From Mesotaenium endlicherianum (lineage: Eukaryota; Streptophyta; Zygnematophyceae; Zygnematales; Mesotaeniaceae): a stretch of 21,770 bases of DNA. A model generated the notes under the pieces. The model was not told the DNA's origin, searched no databases, and saw nothing but the letters and a program-made list of their open reading frames with translations. Shown here piece by piece: positions 14,661 through 21,770 of this stretch. Numbering within the stretch: position 1 is the first letter of the stretch; every line of letters begins with the position of its first letter. The translations under genes were made by a program, and so were the position numbers. The stretch is taken from NCBI GenBank assembly GCA_009602735.1, contig WELA01008917.1, positions 940,007-961,776 on the forward strand, in the 5' to 3' direction.

Positions 14661-17600
14661 CTGTAACAACCGTTTTGAATGACCATCATCAGCCCTAAGC
14701 TTTGTGGAGTACACATGGATCTCCATTACTCAAATACAGCCCGCATCGGCTTTTATATCTTTGCCGCGGCCGAACAGGACACAGGTATCCTCTCGGAGGT
14801 GGTATTAATATTTAGGCTGCAGATCTCAGCTAGCAAACTATTGCTCCCACCAGAAGCCCTCGTTCTTGGGTGCAGGAACTGAGTTCTCTTCCTGAGAGCT
14901 CGAGCTACCGACAGCCACAGCCACGGGTTCAGGCTCAGGCACAGGCGCAGGCGCAGCAGCCACAGGCTCAGGGGTGGGTGCCTTCTTTTCAGGCACAGGG
15001 GGGGGTGACTGCTTTGCAGCCACAGGGGGGGTTGACTTCTGAGCAGGCACAGGGGTAGACTTCTGAGCAGGCACAGGGGTAGACTTCTGAGCTGCCAAGC
15101 CTGTAACACCCATTTGAACGACAATCATCAACAACGCAATAAGCACATCTCCGGGAAAAACTTGCACATTTCTAAGGTTCTGCAGATAAGATATGATTCT
15201 CTTCGACACAAGACACGAGAGTAATAACAACAAAAAATGGACATGGGAGTAAGGCAAGAAGGGTGGGTCCGAAGGATGGGTCAATCGCTTGTCACGTACC
15301 GTGGAATGTGCCCTGAGCTATGGCGTCGTCGTTGGCGTTTCCAAGCTCAGCACCCGACAAGTAAGAGTCAGCCAGCTGGACACGCTTCACATTCTCCTGC
15401 TCTCCAACCAGCAGGTTACCGTACTGCATGAGCAGCTGCAAGTTCATGGATGGCTGGTCAAACGTGGGTGGGCCCTCCTTGGAGTTCACAAGCCTCTTGC
15501 CCATGTTCTCAACACCGATGTCTGAGACCCACTTGCGCACCTCGTCGTCGTACACACGTGCCCTCAACGCACCGAAGAAATCTGCACGACGAGCCAAGTG
15601 CAAGCCAGACCCCCCTCCCCATTGAGACTATGTATGAAGAGGCTTGGGCTGCTAGTTGCAAGTTTCCCCGATCTAGATCAGCCAAAGGCCATCCACTCAC
15701 GACCCACAGCAGCTCAAAACACCTGCCGGAAAGAACAGAGTGGCTGAAAATAATGGCGTGAAAAATACGTGAGCTAGTGAGCTGCAGGATTTTCATCAGC
15801 AATACATTAAAACATGGAAGGCAACACCAAAGACATGGCTCTGGCTACGTTCCTGTTCCAACCTCAGCAGCAAGAATCACAATCTGCTTAGCTGCACTAT
15901 GACACATAACAAGGCACCCCCTTGGGTAATGACAAGATGGGATAGGCTTGCTCACCAATGGACTGGCCAGGGAAGGCATCGACCAAGGTGACCACGTCGT
16001 CCATGGGAATGTTGTCCAGTCTGAAGATACCCTTGCAGACTCCAATGCGGTCATCACGGGTGGGAGCCCAGTAAAACTTCTCCATACGTCCATCACGGAT
16101 GAGGGGAGCGTACAGGGTCGAAAAGTCGTTACCCGTAACAATGATGGGCACACGGGGAATTTCCTCCTTGTTGTAGCTGCAAGTGACACATCAGATCCGC
16201 ATGTGCAGGTCAGTAAGAAAATTCGCAGCCGGGCTACACTTGGACCGTCAAATTTTGAGTATAACCTCGGGTGCATTCTGGCATGTTGGTCAACTTACCC
16301 AGCTATAAATACCTTATCAATAGCATTTGCATGATGCATCCATTAACCAAAAACAAAAAAAACAAAACTCCTGATTCGAAATGAGCTAAAAGCTCAGATC
16401 ACAAAAAACGGGACAAAATTACTGATCATAGATCTGCAAGTGGTAAGACATGGACCAGACTGGCATAGAACTAGAGCACAGCAAGGAGGGGCATGGAAGG
16501 GCGTGAACATACATTCCGGGCAGCTGGACGTTGGTGGGGCTGTCAGCAATGTTCATGAGAGTGGCGTTCACCATCTGGTTGTTGACAGTGTACTGTGTTG
16601 TGCCTCCCATACGTCCAGCACCAGCATCAAGATCGTTGATAAAGAGACAGCACATCTTTCCCTTCTTGATCATGTCAGAGGCCTCACGGTACCTCTGACG
16701 GATGAGCTTGGCTGGCTCTCCAGCGTTTCCAGACTCAAGCTCTCCGGCACTCATCACAATGGGGCTGCAGAAGCAGAAAGGTTACCAGAGTCAATGATCA
16801 CATCCTTTTGTACAACAAAAGTGACAAGGGGGGATGAAAAGGTTCTGTTGTCAACAAGGTTTCACTGGTCTGATACACGGATAGTTTCACTAGGTCTGAT
16901 ACACGGATAGATGTTCCTTCTCAGCTGCTCGTTTAATATACAGCAACACCATAATACAACACAAATAGTACTGCATTTAAATATCTAGCAGCAACTCAGA
17001 AAAATGGTAAAAAACATGAGTATTGATGAACCTTGAAGCTGTGGTTTGTCAGAATGCTCACGTTCACTAGCACTTTGGGTCAATGAGATGACACGAATGT
17101 GTGGAAAAGGAAACGGGCAACTTACTTCATGCCAAGCTTCGAGAAGATCAGCTCAGCCTGGAAAGACTTTCCTTGTCCCTTTCCTCCCCACACTCCCAAA
17201 ATGAGGGGAACCTGCAAGTGGGTGCAATTGGATGTCAAATTTTATATCTGCCAGACTGAACTTGTGAAGGAGTGAGCATTCCTACCCTCAAACATGGAAG
17301 TATACCATTGCGGTGGCAGGAGAAGATGATAACAAAATGTCATTTAGCTAAACGATATCAATATGGATCGAGCATTGAGGAGGTGCTGACCTTAATGTTG
17401 GGAAGCTTCATGAAGTTCTTTGCCAAATGGACAACAATCTTGTCCATGAAAGCAGGGGCAATGTAGTATCCATCCTTCATGTTGTCCATCTTCAAGCTGA
17501 AGAACAAGATTCACAGCAGTACTCTTAGCACCTAGAAAAAGGTCCTACATCTACCAACATTCTGGACCATAAAAATGTACGGCAAGCATGCAGCTGAAAT

Positions 17601-18668
17601 TTGCCTATAGAAGTGTAATATTAGTGTTAACAATTCAAAAATGCACAACGCAACGCCAAGACTAATAGACGCCCCACAAGCAAAAGCAGATAACAATGGA
17701 CAATAATGATCCAGAAAATGAACTACAGGACGTTCACACAGCAGAAACATAGACTGTTGAGAGCATGTGGCAGGTCAAGGGACTTACTCCTTAAGTCCCT
17801 GGCTAATGTAGTCATAGCTGGACAACATGGCATTCTGTGTTCCCATGCCAGAGGCACCCTGTAAAAAGACACAGCAACATGCTCTCGTCAGGGTTGAATT
17901 GGGTCACTTGATACATCAGAAGTAACAAATTGAGCAGATTAAGCAAAGGATCTGCAAGTCAATAATGGCTCTAACTGAAAATTAAACAGAGTTATCGTTA
18001 GGCACCTGGAAAAGTGAGTCAACCATGCCCTTTCCGCGGGTGATGTCCTGCTGGTCATCAGAGTAGTCTTTGCCAAGGCCAGCCCACCTGTCGACCTTCT
18101 TCTTTGACTCGGCATCACAAACCACACGGGCCTTTCCCCTGTTAACTGACAAGGCTGCAGCAGGGTTGCTGCGAGCCTGAGAGCCAAAAAAGGCCGACCT
18201 GGGAGCCTTCTTGGATGATGATGATGTAGCAGCCAACGTAGTCAGCTGCACATACTAAAACAGGCCGTGTCAGTGGTTTCCAGAAACATAGGTACATCAA
18301 CAGAAACAGGCTGTAGAATCACATTGGTCGGCTTCATACGCTGGCCTAAAAGCCTCTACAATGTGAAAATGTCAAAGAAACGCAGACAAGCATGACCTTT
18401 GAGTTACTCAAAAGAAAGCATGATACGGGCGGTCCTCCACTACCAGTACTGCATTACTGTACTCGTAGGTTTTCTACGTCCTTGACAGGTTTCTACCAAC
18501 TGTCATACTTCACATTCACCAGAGAAAATGCATATAGCTCTAAAGGCTCATTAAGGTCAGCAGTAGCATGAGCAAAAAGAAGTGAAATGGAAATATCCTC
18601 AGAAACTCAGCTGATTCTCATACCTGTGCTACGGGGAGAACTGCCTGGAGGGCAGCTGTGGCCGCCAT
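14545..18668 (-). CDS. RCA: Rubisco activase, alpha (redox-tail) form
   Basis: The stromal AAA+ ATPase that pulls inhibitory sugar phosphates off Rubisco. Exons right to left: 18668-18624, 18245-18006, 17858-17788, 17496-17391, 17211-17126, 16764-16513, 16176-15956, 15581-15300, then 14660-14545. All have GT-AG introns and matching phases, giving 472 residues (land-plant alpha precursors are close to 474). Residues 1 to about 60 are a Ser/Ala/Lys-rich chloroplast transit region. Then come DRWAGL (the N-terminal Trp element) and [11 protein letters not shown]. Walker A is GGKGQGKS (163-170), Walker B LFINDLD (223-229), sensor 1 region [10 protein letters not shown], and arginine-finger region [10 protein letters not shown]. 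The Rubisco-recognition domain follows ([25 protein letters not shown]). The last exon gives the alpha extension with Cys449 and Cys468, 19 apart, ending VYSF, the thioredoxin-f target in plants. A second last exon (14838-15100) competes for the same donor and is described separately. Confidence 0.97.
14838..15100 (-). CDS. RCA: RCA alternative last exon, proximal: novel Pro/Ala-rich tail
   Basis: It starts after GTGTTACAG (ending 15101) in the same phase as the distal exon and stays open for 86 codons to TAG at 14840-14838, giving a 521-residue protein. It begins [10 protein letters not shown], aligning with [11 protein letters not shown] of the alpha exon, so the two exons are duplicates. 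The rest differs: three eight-residue repeats of the AQKSTPVP type, then mixed Pro/Ala/Val/Glu/Lys (20 prolines in 86), a SSSSQEEN stretch, and an aromatic end, GFWWEQ. There is no cysteine, so redox control by the known disulphide is impossible. It is probably disordered. Its function is not known to me; it may be a binding tail. Whether it is spliced into mRNA needs transcript data, but a clean acceptor, matching phase and an open frame ending in a stop argue that it is real. Confidence 0.8.
15027..15092 (-). repeat. In-frame 24-bp repeats in the novel RCA tail exon
   Basis: Two full 24-base units and one partial unit encode [16 protein letters not shown] and AQKSTP. The near-identical DNA (GTAGACTTCTGAGCAGG on the plus strand) implies recent expansion. 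Confidence 0.9.
15291..15300 (-). promoter_or_regulatory. RCA exon 8 donor with an immediate in-frame stop
   Basis: The donor reads CAC G|GTACGTGAC. If the intron is retained the frame continues GGT ACG TGA, giving a 436-residue protein ending GTFHGT. Plant beta-type RCA without the redox tail ends at the same place and commonly arises by altered splicing of this same last intron. This is therefore a likely switch point between short, redox and Pro-rich forms. Confidence 0.6.
16860..16910. repeat. Two-copy tandem repeat of 25-26 bp in an RCA intron
   Basis: TTTCACTGGTCTGATACACG with ATAG (25 bases) is followed by the same unit with one inserted A (26 bases), in the intron between RCA exons 5 and 6. 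It is a simple local duplication. Confidence 0.9.
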
Positions 18669-19434
18669 TGTGATAGTGTTAGTAGCTATCTCAAAAGTTT
18701 GCTTGAAGGAGCAGGAGGAAGCAAACGGATAGAACTACTAACTGTAACTGTTGTGTATTTCGAAGCAAAGTAGTGAAGTCGTTGGTGCTTTCTCGAACTC
18801 TGGATAACCCACCACCTCGTAAATTGCAGATAAGGCTGGCATCGCACTACATGGTTCAAAAGCCACACGTTTCTATCACGCCGGTTGCCGGAGAATTTGT
18901 GGATATTAGTGCGCACAAGTAGTAATTTAGATTAAGCATCAAAGCGCATACAATGATTAAAAGTCGGGGACTCTGAAGAGAAGGGCCCCCCCTTTCCAAT
19001 TTCAAAAGGAAGAGTTACCTGTCAAACAATACACGTGGTGCTCAGAGTCGTTCCCAGAAACTAAAGAGAAAAGAGGTGAGCCTCCAGGAATCCGATGGAC
19101 GGCTAAAGAGGGATTCTAGGAGCTTCGCATCGTTTGACCATTAATTGGCATCTCTCACCCGACGTTGTGGAAGTATGAAGGGTTAGATGTGGTTGTCTCT
19201 CTTTTGCAGCCTCAACCGCATGTTATTAGTGATGGTGCACCGTAAAGTTATACTATTGACGATCATGGACGGCAATGTTGGAACCACGTAGCTTCATCCA
19301 CTCGAACGTCTACTTTTCACGATCTCTGTTGGTATGGGAACTCCACAGCTCTCACGTATCAAGTCGGACATTAAGGACGGGAACCCCACCTAAGAAAAGT
19401 ACGGTCAGGAATCGGGGAGCTCTATGAATTTCTC
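18669..19434. other. RCA upstream region
   Basis: About 0.77 kb between the RCA start codon and the transposon. It should contain the 5' UTR and promoter. There is no clear TATA box near the ATG. A CACGTG G-box lies at 19032-19037. No open frame with protein character. Confidence 0.55.
19032..19037. promoter_or_regulatory. G-box (CACGTG) upstream of RCA
   Basis: ACACGTGG occurs about 365 bases upstream of the RCA ATG. G-boxes bind bZIP and bHLH factors and are common in light-regulated photosynthesis promoters. A six-base palindrome is expected by chance every few kilobases, so this is only suggestive. Confidence 0.35.
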
Positions 19435-19444
19435 CAAAAATGAA
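19435..19444. repeat. Left target-site duplication
   Basis: CAAAAATGAA directly abuts the left terminal repeat and is repeated without mismatch at 20210-20219. Confidence 0.8.
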
Positions 19445-19568
19445 GGAAAAATACATATTTACCATCAATTTGCGCCGCTACTCCAGATTTACCATCGATT
19501 GGTGCAAAGTGGACAGAGGTTCCCAGATTCTGCCAATTTGGACCAAAATACCACTTTTTCGTCCCGAA
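19445..19568 (+). repeat. Left terminal inverted repeat
   Basis: A 124-base arm, about 90% identical to the reverse complement of 20086-20209. Short open frames running through both arms give near-identical peptides (KIHIYH, FAPLLQIYHRLVQ) only because the arms are copies. Confidence 0.9.
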
Positions 19569-20085
19569 TCTGTTTTGCTGCTTTCTCACTGTATTCGTTG
19601 CACTGCGATTAGCGTCGAGCACTTTAGGTTATCTGACGTACAAGTCGTGCGAACTATCTCTTCACACGAGTATCTTTTGACAGTCTTTTTTAAGCAAAAG
19701 AGAAAATTGAACATGTGGCCAATTTCAGTGACCATTACGAACAGCTAGTATATTGCTTTTGAAAATCAAAAAGTTTTGCAAGCTTAAACTTTTACAACTC
19801 ATTACCATAAACCCTAAAGCTCTGGGTAGTATAGCGTTACCTTCACAGGCCCAAACTTTTTCGGCCCTCCCCTCCAGTCCAACTTTCGGATTCAATTTCA
19901 ATTAATATACCTTCAAAAAATTTGTCTATAAAGCCAAGACTCTCTCCTCGGAAACAGAAATCCTACAGTGAAAGCAACGACTTTTCACCCTCGTTCATTC
20001 GTGTCAAGTCTTACTTACACGAGGTTACCGACAGGACCTAGTTATAAGTAAAGCCTTCGTTCTCATTACTATATATCCTGAGGCG

Positions 20086-20209
20086 TTCTGGACGAAAAAG
20101 TGGTATTCTTGCACAAATTGGCAGAATTCGGGTAGTTCTGTCCAATTTGCACCAATCGATGGTAAATCTGGAGTAGCGGCGCAAATCGATGGTAAATATG
20201 TATTTTTCC
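20086..20209 (-). repeat. Right terminal inverted repeat
   Basis: Inverted partner of 19445-19568. A transcript crossing the element could fold into a long imperfect hairpin and feed small-RNA production. Confidence 0.9.
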
Positions 20210-20219
20210 CAAAAATGAA
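20210..20219. repeat. Right target-site duplication
   Basis: CAAAAATGAA, identical to 19435-19444. Confidence 0.8.
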
Positions 20220-21308
20220 ATGGTCGCAGACTGCAGTCCTGGGCGGGACGCATGCACCTGATAGGACACTAGATTCGTCGGGAACCATTGTGAAGTATTT
20301 GTGGCCTGAAGCATGCATTAATTGCATGCCAAAGCAAAATCTCGACTGCATGCTCTGACTAGTCACAATCGCCAAATACGCAGTATCGTACAGAACGAGG
20401 AACAGTTCCTTCCGTTACATAAAGGGACAACGTACAATATTATCAGTACAGGACGGGAAAAAGGCGAAGTGATTAGGGTTTATGCTGCCCGCTGTGACCG
20501 GGCCCAATGCGGAACTGATCTTAACGCGTGGCTTAGTTTCGCCACCATGGACGTCCATTTCAAATCGGCCCTAAGTTCGAGTTTCAAATCAGTGCATCGA
20601 TCAGGTGTATTTCTTCAAAACTCTGCCTGCCGTACTTTTTAACGTAGTTCATCGCCAGCAACTTTTCAGGAGGTAGTAGGTACCCTCGACAAACATAAGT
20701 AATGGCGGACATTTGTGTGCCATTTTTCGAACCGTCATAGGTTGATATTCGCATGCTTTCCTGAACTGTTCCTACGAAGCTCTGCTTTATGGCACTTATG
20801 ATCTCATGTCACTCATTAGAAAGTTCTTGAAACAAGCCATCTTCATACTCAACATAAGAAAGACCATTTTCTTTTCTCTCCTCCTATATTCCCTTGCGTA
20901 GTAGAAGCGAACAAAGCCATTCATTTTCAACGTTACCATCTCTGTATGAGATTGGCACATCCCAATCGCTAATTCGGAACCCACCAAACCCATGAGGAGG
21001 ACATTCCTACGTCCGGTCTTGCCTTATTGTAGTCTTTATGTTATTCACAAGGTTCACCCCCTTGCTGCTGCAGGTTGCATGTAGGGCGAGCTAGGCTCGT
21101 CTGAGAGCTTGTCCATATTTTATAGCTGTCACCCCCCTATGGAGGAACCTTGCATTCTCCTTGCAAACTGCAGCAGAACAAATGTCAAATCTAGCAGTCG
21201 ACAGTGGTATTCAACTCCGCTGGCTTGGAACAAAAATACCCTTCATAGATAAGGATTGAGCTAACTTAGCAAGTGTGCATTATGTATACCCCTGAGACCC
21301 CTACTTAC
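20220..21308. other. Anonymous region right of the transposon
   Basis: 1.09 kb without a recognised gene. A GCCACCATGG start context at 20541-20550 opens a 31-codon plus-strand frame with a possible donor (CAG/GTGTAT), but no second exon was found. A minus-strand open frame at 20796-20993 is Lys/Met-rich and unrecognised. No repeats or RNA genes seen. Confidence 0.4.
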
Positions 21309-21518
21309 AAACGAAAAATCTTGCAGTCCATTGCATTTTCGTCGATGTCGAAACAGCCTGTGTAATTCTTCATACCTCCAAGGGTGGCAATGCTGCTTCC
21401 TGTTCGGAATCCCTCATCCAGTAGTACGCATGGCTCTCGTGGACTGAGCCCTCTGATTTTTTTGGCAGCAGAGGGGTGTTCCACACTTAATAGGCACGCA
21501 CCATACCATGCTCGTGTG
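21309..21518 (-). CDS. Possible internal exon of an unrecognised gene
   Basis: On the minus strand a frame open from a stop near 21535 down to 21306 has an acceptor (TGCTTGCAG before 21518) and a strong donor (GTAAGT from 21308). A second possible acceptor (AAATCAG) would start the exon at 21452. The product includes AAKKIRGLSPREPCVLLDEG, then a Gly-rich middle and GCFDIDENAMDCKIF. The composition is protein-like, but I do not recognise the family. A follow-on exon at 21167-21137 would fit the phase and end in TAG after ten residues. It could also be chance. Confidence 0.27.
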
Positions 21519-21711
21519 CTGCAAGCAGGACCTCAGAGTGCCGCCAGCTGGCGGGTGCAGCCTGCTCGTCAGGCTCTTATGCCCCTCAGCTGGGGTTTCC
21601 CCAGCAGCCTCCTGCCAGATGGCAGCTGCAGCATCGCAATATCACTTTCCTTGTCCTGCAGAGTAAAGGTCACAGCACCTTACACATCAGCTTGCATTCA
21701 GCAACACCCAT

Positions 21712-21712
<1 letters not shown>

Positions 21713-21770
<58 letters not shown>
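21713..21770. repeat. (CT)29 microsatellite at the window end
   Basis: An uninterrupted CT dinucleotide run to the last base. It probably marks where the assembly could not continue. Confidence 0.97.

Larger units (their letters stand above)
19445..20209. mobile_element. Non-autonomous TIR DNA transposon, Mutator-like (MULE) candidate, 765 bp
   Basis: Two 124-base inverted arms, 19445-19568 and 20086-20209, align without gaps with about 12 mismatches by eye. The element starts GGAAAAATAC and ends GTATTTTTCC. A perfect 10-base direct repeat (CAAAAATGAA) flanks it on both sides. Long TIRs over 100 bp, GG/GA-type ends and 8-11 bp duplications are the pattern of plant Mutator-like elements. The 517-bp core has no transposase or other recognised frame, so it must be mobilised in trans. 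Each arm has an internal near-repeat, TTTACCATCRATT, twice at 30-bp spacing, as subterminal transposase sites often are. It lies about 0.78 kb upstream of the RCA start. Confidence 0.8.

Noticed and set aside
19422..20375. Pairs of near-identical peptides encoded on both strands
   Set aside because: Explained by the inverted arms of the transposon. They are not a conserved gene family.
20322..20642. 106-codon plus-strand frame, and an ideal GCCACCATGG context inside it at 20541
   Set aside because: No recognised domain and no convincing second exon; a good start context alone occurs by chance.

Overview
The window is nuclear DNA of a green (chlorophyll-containing) eukaryote. All recognisable genes are split by GT-AG introns, and one is a plant-type Rubisco activase (RCA) with an N-terminal chloroplast transit region and an exon for the redox-sensing alpha tail. 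That alpha tail is known from land plants and their streptophyte algal relatives and is absent from the Chlamydomonas enzyme, so I infer a streptophyte. The exact group cannot be read from the sequence. Both ends of the window are low-complexity (G-rich at the left, a CT microsatellite at the right), so this may be a whole contig that stops at repeats.

Layout: (1) 1-4769, plus strand: the last five exons of an amino-acid transporter of the AAAP family (vacuolar AVT type). Its introns are full of microsatellites, and one holds an 838-base G run that is almost certainly an assembly artefact. (2) 5800-8668 and 10023-12625, minus strand: two complete five-exon paralogous SAM-dependent methyltransferases in tandem, with identical intron phases. 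(3) 14545-18668, minus strand: RCA, with eight common exons and then two alternative last exons. (4) 19445-20209: a non-autonomous DNA transposon with 124-bp terminal inverted repeats and a perfect 10-bp target-site duplication, about 0.8 kb upstream of RCA. (5) 20220-21770: mostly anonymous sequence, with one possible coding exon on the minus strand and a terminal (CT)n tract.

The main discovery candidate is the 3' end of RCA. Two tandem terminal exons share a homologous splice-acceptor region and the same phase. The distal one (14545-14660) encodes the classical tail with two cysteines 19 residues apart. The proximal one (14838-15100) opens with a homologous Ala-Ala-Gln start, then runs into an 86-residue, cysteine-free Pro/Ala-rich tail with three QKSTP-containing repeats, ending in FWWEQ. 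Retention of the intron after exon 8 would give a third, beta-like short form, because an in-frame stop lies right after the donor. One gene could thus make a redox-regulated, a tail-swapped and a short activase. The tail-swapped form fits no activase tail I know.

The transporter and the methyltransferases show no functional link to RCA. The neighbourhood looks like ordinary eukaryotic gene order, with a convergent pair (transporter and methyltransferase A) and three genes in a row on the minus strand.
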